This document shows, one piece after another, positions 22,648-32,555 of a DNA stretch of 64,000 nucleotides. The stretch comes from Mixta theicola. Its GTDB lineage: Bacteria; Pseudomonadota; Gammaproteobacteria; Enterobacterales; Enterobacteriaceae. Position numbers and translations under genes: made by a program. The notes under the pieces were generated by a model, which worked only from the letters and a program-made list of their open reading frames with translations, was not told where the DNA came from and did no database searches. The DNA lies in contig NZ_NWUO01000005.1 of the NCBI RefSeq assembly GCF_002895925.1, forward strand, positions 1-64,000, given 5' to 3'. Numbering within the stretch: position 1 is the stretch's first letter; each line of letters begins with the position of its first letter.

Positions 22648-23746
22648 CAGCGCCTACCTGACTTTTGAAAGTATGCAGAGCAGATTTAATCACCTGATGC
22701 ATATCGTAGTATTTGTACTCGGCTAATCGTCCGCCAAATATTATGTTCTCTTTAAGCTTTGACAATTCATAATACTGTTTATAAATTTTCATGTTTTTAT
22801 CGTCATTGACAGGATAATAGTACTCATCGCCCTTAGCGTATTCTTTAGGATACTCGCGTGTGATAACAGTTTTAGCTTGAGTACCAAATTCAAAAAATTT
22901 ATGTTCAATTATACGAGTAAAGTCATATTTTTTGTCAATGTAGTTAACAACAGCGTTGCCCTGATAATTATCAGAATCGATTACTTCCGTTTCAAATCTC
23001 AACGATCGATAATCGAGCGCACCAAATTTATAATCAAAAAAGCGATCAATAGGGCCCGTATAGATTATTTTTTCCGCTAACGCATCCCACGCTTCTCTTT
23101 CATCAAAATAATCGACACTGGTTTCAATTTCTATACCTTCAAGTAATGCGTTGATTAGCTTATTATAACCACCTACTGGAATGCCCTGATAGGTATCATT
23201 AAAATAGTTATTATCATAACTAAATCTTACCGGCAGACGGCGAATAATGAATGCAGGTAAGTCTTTACATTTTCTGCCCCACTGCTTTTCCGTATACTCT
23301 TTAATCAAAGTTTCATATATATCCCTGCCGATCAAGGATATCGCCTGTTCTTCAAGATTAGTCGGTTCTTTGCCTGAAAGCTCAGCGCTCTGTTGGGATA
23401 TTTTCGCTTTAGCCTCTTGTGGCGTAATCGTTCCCCAGAGCTGGTTAAAGGTGTTCATATTAAAGGGAAGATTATATATCTTGCCCTTAGATAAGGCCAT
23501 TGGAGAGTTTGTATAACGATTAAATTCGACGAAAGAATTCACATATTCCCAAATAGCTTTATCGCTGGTGTGGAAAATGTGAGCGCCATATTTATGGACA
23601 TTTATCCCTTCAATTTGCTCGCAGTAAACGTTACCACCGACATGTTCTCTTTTCTCAATGACTTTAACTTTTTTTCCAAGCTTGTGTGCTTCATGAGCGA
23701 AAATAGAACCATACAAGCCAGAACCCACAATCAGATAATCGTACAT
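22637..23746 (-). CDS. glf: UDP-galactopyranose mutase
   Basis: Glf is a flavoenzyme converting UDP-Galp to UDP-Galf. The 369-residue product has the FAD motif YLIVGSGLYGSIFAHE at the N-terminus and KVKVIEKREHVGGN, then the substrate-binding part (NMNTFNQLWG, KQWGRKCKDLPAFIIRRLPVR split here as KQWGRKCKDL and IIRRLPVR) and the C-terminal IIFGGRLAEYKYYDMHQVI. The pathway feeds galactofuranose to the O unit. It lies 3 bases after the preceding ORF and overlaps the following transferase. Confidence 0.97.
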   Translation of the reverse strand: MYDYLIVGSGLYGSIFAHEAHKLGKKVKVIEKREHVGGNVYCEQIEGINVHKYGAHIFHTSDKAIWEYVNSFVEFNRYTNSPMALSKGKIYNLPFNMNTFNQLWGTITPQEAKAKISQQSAELSGKEPTNLEEQAISLIGRDIYETLIKEYTEKQWGRKCKDLPAFIIRRLPVRFSYDNNYFNDTYQGIPVGGYNKLINALLEGIEIETSVDYFDEREAWDALAEKIIYTGPIDRFFDYKFGALDYRSLRFETEVIDSDNYQGNAVVNYIDKKYDFTRIIEHKFFEFGTQAKTVITREYPKEYAKGDEYYYPVNDDKNMKIYKQYYELSKLKENIIFGGRLAEYKYYDMHQVIKSALHTFKSQVGAGDE

Positions 23747-23749
23747 GTA

Positions 23750-24946
23750 TTAAAGCTCTGTTAATTTTTTTAATTTATTAATATGAGAAGGAGTTATTTC
23801 ATTCTCTCCGAAGTAATCTAAATCCATTAGATAAATATGAATATATTGCCTTATCCGCGATGAATTGAAATTACTGTAAATGGCTCGACCAAGCACGACT
23901 AAATCCTTACCTAAAATAAGGCTCTCAAGGCCTACAGTAGAATTTATAGTATAAACTTTCCGTGCATTTCTAATCAGCTTTACCGTATTGTTATTGACAA
24001 GAGTGATCTTCCCTTCATGTGCAAGCTGCTTAAAAAAGTTCATTATCGCAATGTTAGACTCGGCAGGATGAATTTTCACATAGATATTTTTACCCTTTTC
24101 CACCTCGATAATTTTTTTTATCGCAGCGGCATTATCAATTTCACTATTTATCCTTAGCTGTGTATCTGAAGTGACTTGCGTAGGGAAAAAGACATAATTG
24201 CAATCGAGGTCGGCAATTACACTCTCGGCCAGAATTTTTTTCGATTTATATTTATCCAAAAACATATTAACCTTTTTATTTAAAGTTAACGAATCTTCCC
24301 GAATGAAAAAAGAAAATAATCTGGATAAAAAGTCATCAATAGCGATTACAGAATAAATTTTGAGGTTAATTTTAGATTGCGGTATTGGGTTATTCTTATA
24401 ATCAATATATCGAGCAACCCATGAATAATGTTTTTCATCAGATACCGCTGGCAAAGTATCCAGGATTTCAGGCCGGGTATAGAGAATTGATTGCGCGTTA
24501 ACTCCATGGGGATCAAAGATCATTTTGCCCGGTAAATTACTGATTTCTGCATAAAGTGTTTTGGCATTAAAATTCTTAAAAAAATCTGCCGTAGCGATTG
24601 CAGATGCATGGTTGCCATTAAACAATACTACCGTATCGTTGCTACTCACTTTTGATTTTAGTTTATTTATTAATGAAGCATATACTTGCTGATAATTGGC
24701 TATGGCACTGGCAACTGATTGCCTGCCATTCAGAACCGAAATGGTCATTTCCAGCCTGCTGACATCTACGCCAATATTGACATGGTCGCCAGAAATTTTC
24801 TTGAGGAAGTAAACCTTTCTTTTGGATTTCATTTTTAAATAAATGAAACAAGAAAGCTTATTTGTCAGAAAGATAACGTTATCCAGGCGGGCAAATGCAA
24901 GGAAAAATTTCGCTTTCAGAATATCATCTACCAAAATATAAAACAT
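23750..24946 (-). CDS. Capsule-synthesis-type glycosyltransferase (KpsS/LipB-like)
   Basis: The 398-residue soluble-looking protein has the PF05159-like pattern in its second half: YVFFPTQVTSDTQLRINS, then IYVKIHPAES and a final VYTINSTVGLESLILGKDLVVLG, where the donor is normally bound. The first half has VVLFNGNHASAIATADFF. In group-2 capsule systems such proteins are beta-Kdo transferases, but related domains occur in O-antigen loci with other donors. It lies between wzy and glf in the operon. Sugar specificity cannot be read from the sequence. The N-terminal start (24946) has a weak Shine-Dalgarno. Confidence 0.6.
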   Translation of the reverse strand: MFYILVDDILKAKFFLAFARLDNVIFLTNKLSCFIYLKMKSKRKVYFLKKISGDHVNIGVDVSRLEMTISVLNGRQSVASAIANYQQVYASLINKLKSKVSSNDTVVLFNGNHASAIATADFFKNFNAKTLYAEISNLPGKMIFDPHGVNAQSILYTRPEILDTLPAVSDEKHYSWVARYIDYKNNPIPQSKINLKIYSVIAIDDFLSRLFSFFIREDSLTLNKKVNMFLDKYKSKKILAESVIADLDCNYVFFPTQVTSDTQLRINSEIDNAAAIKKIIEVEKGKNIYVKIHPAESNIAIMNFFKQLAHEGKITLVNNNTVKLIRNARKVYTINSTVGLESLILGKDLVVLGRAIYSNFNSSRIRQYIHIYLMDLDYFGENEITPSHINKLKKLTEL

Positions 24947-24990
24947 ATCGCACCAGAATTATTATTTGAGTGTAAGATTAAAAAATTATC

Positions 24991-26118
24991 TCAATCCATT
25001 GTAGAAATCGGTATATCGCAGACACTCATCGTGTTGATACAATAATTAATTTTGTAATTGCCATATGATGCATCACCCAAACCTCTCGGCATAAACATAA
25101 TAATGTTTGAAACAACTAATATAAGCACAACACAAAATAAAGATGCTGCCCTGAAGGCAGGCCGAACTTTTAATTGCAGATAATACGTTATGGCTAAGGC
25201 TGTAAAAAAATACAAAACTGGTGAAAAATAGCGAGACATCCGAGCAAACACGAACAATTCACTGGAAAATATTCTAAAGGCAATAAACAACAAAATTGAA
25301 AGCTGGAAAATAGCTTTCAATTTTTTATCTTCTATACGTATATAACGCGTAAAAAATGAATAGAAGATTAAGGCCAATAAAACCCCACCATATGCTGACA
25401 TCTGACCAATAAAAGTAGCAGGCACAGCAAATGTATTCGATAAAAAATAATTATAATACATTAGCTTATAGGTTACGAAAATGTATTTAACTATACTTAT
25501 TGGGTTTGTAATTAAAATAGCAGCAAAAATAAAAAACGTGATTTTTTTAACTGGGAAAATAAACTTAAGTAAAAATACAGTGATTAGTGCTATAGGTATA
25601 ATGCTAAAATGAATAGTGCTGCCGATAATAAGTAACAAAAGCATTAAAAGACGCCTTCCTTTTAAAAAACAGTATAAGCTCATTACATAAATGGCAGCAG
25701 CAAGACAGGAGCGGATACTGTTTAAAGTAAGGAAATAATAATTACCGACATATAAAATAGTACATAATGCAAATACCATTTTTGCATTTAAGCCTTTATA
25801 GATTTTAGATGTCTTATAGTAAAATAGAGCAAACAGGAAAGTAGTCAGTATAGAGTAAATAAAAAATATAAATTGCGGGCCAAAGTTAAGATAAAAAGCC
25901 AACTTATTTAAAATTAAATGGAATGGCTCTAAATGTAAATAGCTTTGATAGCCTGCCTTTATATCGTAGTATAAATTTACATAGTTTGGATAATCGGTAC
26001 CAACCTCAAACCTGAACGCCGAGACCAATGCAAGAAAGATCCAATAATAACACGTAATTCTGTGGCGCGATATGGTAAGAAGTACTGTCGATGACAGCAT
26101 CAGTAAAAAGAAAATCAT
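24991..26118 (-). CDS. wzy: O-antigen polymerase, EpsG-type Wzy
   Basis: This 375-residue inner-membrane protein has about 10-12 hydrophobic segments. The early motif SAFRFEVGTDYPNYVNLYYD is typical of the EpsG branch of polysaccharide polymerases. It is the only polymerase candidate in the O-antigen operon and would join O units on undecaprenyl diphosphate in the periplasm. Its ATG overlaps the stop of the upstream transferase by one base (TAATG). It is very AT-rich, as wzy genes usually are. Confidence 0.8.
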   Translation of the reverse strand: MIFFLLMLSSTVLLTISRHRITCYYWIFLALVSAFRFEVGTDYPNYVNLYYDIKAGYQSYLHLEPFHLILNKLAFYLNFGPQFIFFIYSILTTFLFALFYYKTSKIYKGLNAKMVFALCTILYVGNYYFLTLNSIRSCLAAAIYVMSLYCFLKGRRLLMLLLLIIGSTIHFSIIPIALITVFLLKFIFPVKKITFFIFAAILITNPISIVKYIFVTYKLMYYNYFLSNTFAVPATFIGQMSAYGGVLLALIFYSFFTRYIRIEDKKLKAIFQLSILLFIAFRIFSSELFVFARMSRYFSPVLYFFTALAITYYLQLKVRPAFRAASLFCVVLILVVSNIIMFMPRGLGDASYGNYKINYCINTMSVCDIPISTMD

Positions 26119-27242
26119 TATTCAGACCATACCTTTAGATATTTAGCGACTATAATATCAACTGAATGGGTTTCTTTGACGAATTTCTTAGACTCTTCAC
26201 GCAAATGAACATAGTCAGGATAGTTTACTATAATATCCTCAAGCTGGCTGGATATTTTCTGTGAATCTGGCTCTGCATTAATGCAAGGAATAGTTTTCCT
26301 GTAATAAGCTTCTACAGCTGATTCATTACCGCTAAATGTAATCATGCCATTAGCCATACCTATAACGCCTGACATCCCACGATCGTAGGATAATGTCTGA
26401 TCGAGGAGAATATCACAGTCAGACAATAACTGTTTATATTCTTCAAAAGGTATACCATTTGCGGTAACTAATTCAAAAGCAACATCCTTCGCTTTCAATA
26501 TTTGCAAAGCCTCATCGAAATATTGATATCCCTTCTTATAGTAATCCCCTATATGCGGTTTTTTGCTATAAAATATTTTTAAAGGGCTATTTATTTTTGT
26601 TTCCTGATATTTATAGGCTTCACAGTTTATTGGCAGATTAATAATTTCTGTGCATTTACTATTGTTTATGTAGGCTTGCTTGTATTCATAAAGGCCCGGA
26701 ATTATTTTCTTTACATTCCGTAATGTATAATAATGTAATATTAAATACATTGGAAAAAAGAAAGAAATATTCTGATAGTAATGAAAGGCTCTTTTAAAAG
26801 AAAAATTACTCCAGGGAGTATATTTTAATGTCTTTGTCAAATAGAAACGTTCAACGTTAAAGTCTCCTCCGAGAGCACAAAGATATAACCGTGGAGCTTT
26901 TTTTATTAATTTTCTGATAAGAAGCAAATTCCCTAAGGCACCAAAAGCTTTTACAGCAACCGGATTTATCAGTTGTATAACATCATAATCTCCTATCGAA
27001 TCAAGAAATTGCTGGCTGTTTAAATAGTTTCTAATTCCCGCGAGGCCAATAAAATCTAAAGCGGGGTAAAGAAGCTTCTCAACCCCGGTTAATTTATCCC
27101 GTTTAGGTAGTGAAAGAGTACTAGTGAACCCCTTCCATCCGTCACCATCAGATAGCAGATCACATTCATGACCTTCTTTTTTTAGTTGCTCCATCAGTTG
27201 ATTATGGACGCCAGAAAACTCACCAACTAATAAAATTCTCAC
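26118..27242 (-). CDS. Putative GT4-like glycosyltransferase
   Basis: The 374-residue protein begins MRILLVGEFSGVHNQLMEQL, a GT-B N-domain start. Its C-domain has KIFYSKKPHIGDYYKKGYQ, VTANGIPFEEYKQLLSDCDILLDQ and GMANGMITFSGNE, which resembles the sugar-nucleotide-binding end of GT4 enzymes. No exact family is recognised. It follows fdtB by 18 bases and overlaps wzy by 1 base, so it is part of the O-unit assembly set. Donor unknown. Confidence 0.6.
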   Translation of the reverse strand: MRILLVGEFSGVHNQLMEQLKKEGHECDLLSDGDGWKGFTSTLSLPKRDKLTGVEKLLYPALDFIGLAGIRNYLNSQQFLDSIGDYDVIQLINPVAVKAFGALGNLLLIRKLIKKAPRLYLCALGGDFNVERFYLTKTLKYTPWSNFSFKRAFHYYQNISFFFPMYLILHYYTLRNVKKIIPGLYEYKQAYINNSKCTEIINLPINCEAYKYQETKINSPLKIFYSKKPHIGDYYKKGYQYFDEALQILKAKDVAFELVTANGIPFEEYKQLLSDCDILLDQTLSYDRGMSGVIGMANGMITFSGNESAVEAYYRKTIPCINAEPDSQKISSQLEDIIVNYPDYVHLREESKKFVKETHSVDIIVAKYLKVWSE

Positions 27243-27260
27243 TAGTACACCTAAAGGTAA

Positions 27261-28367
27261 TTAATTATATAAGAATGCATTAATTGTATTGATTATTTTA
27301 TCAATATCCGCATCTGTCAGATGAGATCCTATTGGAAGGCTAATAACCTCTTGATGCAGCCTTTCACTTATTGGATATGATAACTCGTTCCAGTCAGCAT
27401 AAGCTTTTTGCTTATGAGGAGGAATGGGATAATGAATTAAAGTTTGTATGCCATTCTCATCAAGGTAACTCTGTAACTCTTTTCTGACCTTGGTTTTCAC
27501 AACAAATAAATGCCAAACGTGACTTTTGTCATCAATCACTTGCGGCAAGATAATATGAGGATTGTTTATTTTTTTCAGATAAGTATTGGCTATACGTCGC
27601 CGAATTTCAGTTTCATTATCCAAATGATTTAATTTAACGCTAAGCATAGCAGCCTGGATCTCATCGAGTCGGCTATTTACGCCCTGATATATGTTTTTGT
27701 ATTTTTCATGGGAACCATAATTCCTTAGCGCAGATATAGCGCTATACAAATCAGCATCGTCAGTTACCACAGCGCCAGCGTCACCGAGAGCGCCAAGGTT
27801 TTTACCTGGATAAAAACTAAACGCACCCGCGTGTCCCCACGATCCGGCTTGTTTGCCTGAGAGAGTGGCACCATGAGATTGAGCGCAGTCTTCAAGCACC
27901 AACAAATTAGCGTCGTTAGCCAGAGCCATAATCTCATCCATCGGACAGATTTGCCCGTAAAGGTGGACTGGCAGGATGGCTCGCGTACGCGGCGTAATAG
28001 CCTTTTTGATACTATCAGCAGTCAGGTTAAAAGTGTTGGTATCAGGTTCGACAAGTACCGGAACCAGATCGTTTTCTGAGATAGCTAAAATAGAAGCAAT
28101 ATAGGTATTCGAAGGAACAATAACTTCATCACCGGCATTAAGTTTGCCTAATTCCTTCCAGGCTCGTAATACTAATAGCAGGGCATCAAGGCCATTTGCT
28201 ACGCCAAGACAGTAGCGTGAGCCGGTATAATTTACGAAATTAGCTTCAAACTCTTTCAGCTCATTTCCCATGATATACCAGCCCGAATCAATTACGCGGC
28301 TACAGGCATTTTTAAGTTCTTCAGCGTGTTGTTGATTAATTTTTTTGAGATCAAGGAAAGGAATCAT
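27261..28367 (-). CDS. fdtB: dTDP-3-amino-3,6-dideoxyhexose transaminase (FdtB-like)
   Basis: This 368-residue DegT/DnrJ/EryC1 aminotransferase uses PLP and glutamate to aminate C3 of the dTDP-3-keto-6-deoxyhexose. Motifs are [55 protein letters not shown] (PLP Lys) and [10 protein letters not shown]. It follows the acetyltransferase by 5 bases in the order rmlB-rmlA-fdtA-fdtC-fdtB. The name FdtB rather than QdtB depends on the isomerase product (Fuc3N or Qui3N). Confidence 0.85.
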   Translation of the reverse strand: MIPFLDLKKINQQHAEELKNACSRVIDSGWYIMGNELKEFEANFVNYTGSRYCLGVANGLDALLLVLRAWKELGKLNAGDEVIVPSNTYIASILAISENDLVPVLVEPDTNTFNLTADSIKKAITPRTRAILPVHLYGQICPMDEIMALANDANLLVLEDCAQSHGATLSGKQAGSWGHAGAFSFYPGKNLGALGDAGAVVTDDADLYSAISALRNYGSHEKYKNIYQGVNSRLDEIQAAMLSVKLNHLDNETEIRRRIANTYLKKINNPHIILPQVIDDKSHVWHLFVVKTKVRKELQSYLDENGIQTLIHYPIPPHKQKAYADWNELSYPISERLHQEVISLPIGSHLTDADIDKIINTINAFLYN

Positions 28368-28372
28368 GTTTA

Positions 28373-28831
28373 CTACTCGCTCATATATTTTACTATTCTG
28401 GCAGGATTACCCACAACCACGGCATAATCAGGCACGTCTTTTGTAACTACAGCACCCGCCCCTACCATCGCTTTTTTTCCAATAACGATCCCGGGAAGAA
28501 TAGTCGCATTCGCACCCAGCGATGCGCCTTCCTTAATTAACGTTTTTACGAACTCAGAGGGATGTTGCTTAGAGCGCGGGTACTTGTCATTTGCAAATGC
28601 CACGCAAGGACCGATAAAAACATTATCCTCTACGGTAATCCCGTCCCAAAGATATACACCTGACTTAACAGTCACGTTATCGCCAATAACTACATCATTT
28701 TCAATAAGGCTATGAGCGCAAATATTGCAATTTCTACCGATACTGGCATTCTCAAGAATAACGGCAAATTGCCAAACCCGGGTTTCTGAACCGATATTTT
28801 TTGATTTTACATCGCTAAGTGGATGAATCAT
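28373..28831 (-). CDS. fdtC: Hexapeptide-repeat N-acetyltransferase (FdtC/QdtC-like)
   Basis: The 152-residue protein is built of left-handed beta-helix repeats: [42 protein letters not shown] and the C-terminal [23 protein letters not shown] (19 of these residues form the closing coils). Such enzymes acetylate the 3-amino group of dTDP-3-amino-3,6-dideoxyhexose with acetyl-CoA. It is set between the ketoisomerase and the transaminase, the usual fdt/qdt arrangement. Confidence 0.82.
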   Translation of the reverse strand: MIHPLSDVKSKNIGSETRVWQFAVILENASIGRNCNICAHSLIENDVVIGDNVTVKSGVYLWDGITVEDNVFIGPCVAFANDKYPRSKQHPSEFVKTLIKEGASLGANATILPGIVIGKKAMVGAGAVVTKDVPDYAVVVGNPARIVKYMSE

Positions 28832-28832
28832 C

Positions 28833-29228
28833 TCAAAGAGCCCTCAGGAATTCTTCATAGTTACGAATATAGTCGCTTTCATCATAATGCTCACTTGCCA
28901 GCACCATGAATATACAATCTGAAGAAAAGTTACTCATTACATGCCATTGCATCGGTTCAATTAGCAAACCCTGCATGGGTCTTTCTAAAGTAACGACCTT
29001 TTTTTGCGCTCCATCATCAATTAATATCTCGCATGAACCTGATATACATACCGCGAGCTGACGAAGTGCTTTATGAGCATGGAATCCTCTTGGGCGTTCC
29101 TGCTCCAGGCCATATATATAATAAACACGCTTGATGTCGAAAGGGATATTTTTATGCTGCTCAAGCGCTATCAGATGTCCACGTTCATCTCCCAGCACAT
29201 TAAATTCAATCATGTTAATGAGAGACAT
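28833..29228 (-). CDS. fdtA: dTDP-4-oxo-6-deoxyglucose 3,4-ketoisomerase (FdtA-like)
   Basis: The 131-residue cupin protein moves the keto group from C4 to C3. It has [38 protein letters not shown] with the catalytic His residues, and a C-terminal [21 protein letters not shown] typical of FdtA/WxcM-like enzymes. FdtA gives the galacto isomer (Fuc3NAc), QdtA the gluco isomer (Qui3NAc). The sequence looks nearer to the FdtA group as I recall it, but the distinction rests on a few residues and is not certain. The start overlaps the rmlA stop by one base. Confidence 0.78.
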   Translation of the reverse strand: MSLINMIEFNVLGDERGHLIALEQHKNIPFDIKRVYYIYGLEQERPRGFHAHKALRQLAVCISGSCEILIDDGAQKKVVTLERPMQGLLIEPMQWHVMSNFSSDCIFMVLASEHYDESDYIRNYEEFLRAL

Positions 29229-30091
29229 TACTTACATACCTCAAACAAATATTGCCCATAAGAATTTTTCTTTAATGCCTCAGCCAACTTTAAAAGGCTC
29301 TCTTTAGATAGCCAGCCGTTGATGTATGCTATTTCTTCGAGACATGCAATCTTATTACCCTGCCTCTGTTCAATAGTCGCTACAAACTGACCAGCATCAA
29401 GTAAACTTTCGTAGGTTCCCGTGTCCAGCCAGGCAAATCCACGGCCGAGTAATTGAACGCGAAGTTGTTTGCGTTTGAGGTACTCTTTATTTATAGAAGT
29501 AATTTCAAGTTCGCCACGTGCTGAAGGTTTTATCTGCTTAGCGATATCTACTACCTGGTTATCGTAAAAATATAATCCGGTAACAGCATATTCAGAGCGC
29601 GGATTACTCGGCTTTTCCTCAATTGAAATAACATTTGAATTTCCATCAAATTCTACCACGCCAAACCTTTCAGCGTCCTTAACTTTATAGCCGAATACTG
29701 TCGCGCCGTTCTCTATTGAAGCCGCTTGCTGCAGCATAGGTGAAAAACCCTGTCCATAAAATATGTTATCTCCCAAGACCAGACAGACAGAATCATCACC
29801 AAGAAATTTTTCACCGATAATAAATGCCTGCGCTAAACCATCGGGGCTTGGTTGAATAGCATATTCTAAATTGATACCAAATTTTGAGCCGTCACCCAGC
29901 AATCTTTTAAAGCTGTCATTATCTTCGGGTGTAGTTATGATAAGAATATCTTTGATTTTAGCAAGCATCAGAACCGATAATGGATAGTAAATCATTGGCT
30001 TATCATAAACAGGAAGAAGCTGCTTAGATACACCCATAGTTATAGGGTAGAGCCGTGTTCCCGATCCACCTGCGAGAATTATTCCTTTCAT
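29228..30091 (-). CDS. rmlA: Glucose-1-phosphate thymidylyltransferase
   Basis: RmlA makes dTDP-glucose. The 287-residue enzyme has [55 protein letters not shown] and [19 protein letters not shown], all diagnostic. It lies 2 bases downstream of rmlB. No rmlC or rmlD is present, so the product goes to the 3-amino sugar, not to rhamnose. Confidence 0.97.
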   Translation of the reverse strand: MKGIILAGGSGTRLYPITMGVSKQLLPVYDKPMIYYPLSVLMLAKIKDILIITTPEDNDSFKRLLGDGSKFGINLEYAIQPSPDGLAQAFIIGEKFLGDDSVCLVLGDNIFYGQGFSPMLQQAASIENGATVFGYKVKDAERFGVVEFDGNSNVISIEEKPSNPRSEYAVTGLYFYDNQVVDIAKQIKPSARGELEITSINKEYLKRKQLRVQLLGRGFAWLDTGTYESLLDAGQFVATIEQRQGNKIACLEEIAYINGWLSKESLLKLAEALKKNSYGQYLFEVCK

Positions 30092-30093
30092 TA

Positions 30094-31158
30094 TTATTCA
30101 TTTACCCCTAATTGCTCTAAATTATAAGTTCCGTCTAATATATGCGTCCACCAGACTCTATTATTCAAGTACCAAACAACGGTCTTACGAATGCCAGACT
30201 CAAAAGTTTCTTCAGGTTTCCACCCTAACTCTCTGGTAATTTTCGCAGAATCAATAGCATATCTTAAATCATGTCCAGGACGATCTTTGACGTAGGTGAT
30301 CAAATCACGGTACAGCTTGACGCCTTTGGGTTTGACGGGCACCAGCTCTTCAATTAGATCGCATATTGTTTGAACCACTTCAATATTGGTTTTTTCATTC
30401 AATCCGCCAATATTATAGGTTTCGCCAGGTAATCCTTTTGTTACTACGGTATACAAGGCTCTGGCATGATCCTCGACAAACAGCCAATCGCGAATTTGCA
30501 GGCCGTCCCCATATACAGGGAGTGGTTTACCCTCAAGCACATTTAAAATAACCAGCGGAATCAGTTTTTCTGGAAAATGGTATGGGCCGTAGTTATTCGA
30601 GCAGTTAGTTATTATGGTAGGTAATTGATAAGTACGATGCCATGCACGAACAAGATGATCGCTTGAAGCTTTAGATGCTGAGTAGGGACTGGATGGCGCA
30701 TAGGGCGTTGTTTCAGTAAAAAGATCGTTTGTCCCTGACAAGTCACCAAAAACTTCATCTGTGGAAATATGATGGAAGCGGAAGTTCACTTTTTTCGCGC
30801 TTGGTAGGGTCATCCAATATGCTCTGGCCGATTCAAGCAGATTATAAGTGCCAATAATATTGGTCTCAATAAAAGCTGCTGGTCCATCGATCGAACGGTC
30901 AACATGAGACTCTGCAGCCAGATGCATAATTGCATCTGGCTGATGCTTCAGAAAACAATTTTCCAATGCATGCCGATCGCAAATATCAATCTTTTCAAAA
31001 AAATATCTGTCGTTTCCCTGTACATCATTTAATGATACTAAATTACCTGCATAGGTTAGCTTATCGAGATTCACTACGGTATCGTTAGTGTTTTTTATTA
31101 TATGTCTAATTACCGCAGATCCGATAAAACCAGCGCCACCCGTTACAAGGATAACCAT
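30094..31158 (-). CDS. rmlB: dTDP-glucose 4,6-dehydratase
   Basis: RmlB forms dTDP-4-keto-6-deoxyglucose. The 354-residue SDR protein shows [46 protein letters not shown] (catalytic Thr-Asp-Glu) and [16 protein letters not shown] (Tyr-x3-Lys). Normal length. Together with rmlA and fdtA-C it supplies the amino sugar of the O unit. Confidence 0.97.
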   Translation of the reverse strand: MVILVTGGAGFIGSAVIRHIIKNTNDTVVNLDKLTYAGNLVSLNDVQGNDRYFFEKIDICDRHALENCFLKHQPDAIMHLAAESHVDRSIDGPAAFIETNIIGTYNLLESARAYWMTLPSAKKVNFRFHHISTDEVFGDLSGTNDLFTETTPYAPSSPYSASKASSDHLVRAWHRTYQLPTIITNCSNNYGPYHFPEKLIPLVILNVLEGKPLPVYGDGLQIRDWLFVEDHARALYTVVTKGLPGETYNIGGLNEKTNIEVVQTICDLIEELVPVKPKGVKLYRDLITYVKDRPGHDLRYAIDSAKITRELGWKPEETFESGIRKTVVWYLNNRVWWTHILDGTYNLEQLGVNE

Positions 31159-31167
31159 GTTACGACC

Positions 31168-32427
31168 TCAATAAAAATGTTTTCGCATTAAAATAATCAT
31201 TGCAACAAAATATAAAAAATAGTTAGCTGCAAATGCATAGCTTAAACCAACAAAACCAAATACATTTAGAAAGAAGATCGACAATCCGCTAAAGCTAATT
31301 GCAAACAGGATTTCAGTAATAATAAAGGTTTTAGTCATCGCTTTAGCAAGCATTAAATAGCTTATTAGCCATGCCGCTATTTTTATTACATCTCCAACCA
31401 TTTGCCATTTAAATAGTACAAACATGGGTTTAAATTCAGGAGTAAATAACAACCACAGAGCTAAATCTCTTAACATATAAACAGCGAAGGCCAAGATACT
31501 GACAAAAGGAATTATAAGTTTATAGCCATTATATATCTCTCTTTTTAGCTCCAGCTTATCGCTTATTTCTGAAAGCCTTGGCAAATAATAAGTGGCTAGC
31601 GCTACTGTAATAACAGTAAGATAAGTCGTAGATATATATGTCATCGCCTGCCAGTAGCCCGCATATTTCCAGGACAGAGTATTCGCAATATAATCACGGA
31701 CCACAATCTGCGATAAAGGCAAGCTACAGGCAGTGACCAATGCCATTAATGAATATTTAAATAAAACCTTGGCTTGCGCGGGTTGCCATTTATCTTTAAA
31801 CTTTTCCAATGAGATAATATTATGATTACGCAGTTTCCATAGCAAAATGACAAAAACTATCGATTGATTTGTAACCAGAGCTACCAGCGCTCCCTCTAAA
31901 TGGTACAGATAAATTAAAAGAGAAGTGAATAGTAAGCTACAAACACTTTGGGCAATGTTTATTGTTATAAACGTTTTTATTTGCTTAAGCCCATTTAAAA
32001 TCGATAGTAATAATTGATTAACCGTAAATAAAAGTAAGGTAAATGCGAATATTATAAAGATAAAGTAATTATCAGTTGTGTTAAATACATAGTAAGAAAT
32101 TTGCTTTGAGCTTATTAACAGCACAATGCTAACGATAGTTGTGAACGTCACCGTAAGTTTTATTGCGGTGCTCCATAACTGTTTAATACGGGCCTCTTCA
32201 GCGTTAAATTCCGCCGTATATTTCGTTACGCCAGCATTGATTCCTCCCTGCGCTACAGTCTGTATCAATGTAGATACATTCTGGAACTGGCCAATAACAG
32301 CAAGGCCGCCAGGGCCGATAAATAATGCAATGGCTTTATTTATTATCAACCCAGCAATCATTTTAACAAGCGTAGCGATAAAACTAAGTATAGATGTTCT
32401 GACTAAATTCACCTCTGTACCCTTCAT
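31168..32427 (-). CDS. wzx: O-unit flippase, WzxE-like
   Basis: The 419-residue MOP-superfamily protein has about 12 membrane segments. It resembles WzxE, the flippase of enterobacterial common antigen, more than typical O-antigen Wzx: GPGGLAVIGQFQN, GGINAGVTKYTAEF, FKYSLMALVTACSLPLSQIVVRDY and LRDLALWLLFTPEF match WzxE spacing. It would carry the Und-PP-linked O unit across the inner membrane. It lies 9 bases after rmlB on the other side, in the operon between gnu and rmlB. The Shine-Dalgarno at 32427 is poor. Confidence 0.85.
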   Translation of the reverse strand: MKGTEVNLVRTSILSFIATLVKMIAGLIINKAIALFIGPGGLAVIGQFQNVSTLIQTVAQGGINAGVTKYTAEFNAEEARIKQLWSTAIKLTVTFTTIVSIVLLISSKQISYYVFNTTDNYFIFIIFAFTLLLFTVNQLLLSILNGLKQIKTFITINIAQSVCSLLFTSLLIYLYHLEGALVALVTNQSIVFVILLWKLRNHNIISLEKFKDKWQPAQAKVLFKYSLMALVTACSLPLSQIVVRDYIANTLSWKYAGYWQAMTYISTTYLTVITVALATYYLPRLSEISDKLELKREIYNGYKLIIPFVSILAFAVYMLRDLALWLLFTPEFKPMFVLFKWQMVGDVIKIAAWLISYLMLAKAMTKTFIITEILFAISFSGLSIFFLNVFGFVGLSYAFAANYFLYFVAMIILMRKHFY

Positions 32428-32555
32428 TAATTTACATCAGCATGATGTGACAACTTTATTCTAATTATTAGTGGCCATAATATAATTTATGGCTTGATTT
32501 ACCCTGTAAACATCCTGTGCGTAAAATTATATTTATGATTGGGCTATAAGTACTA

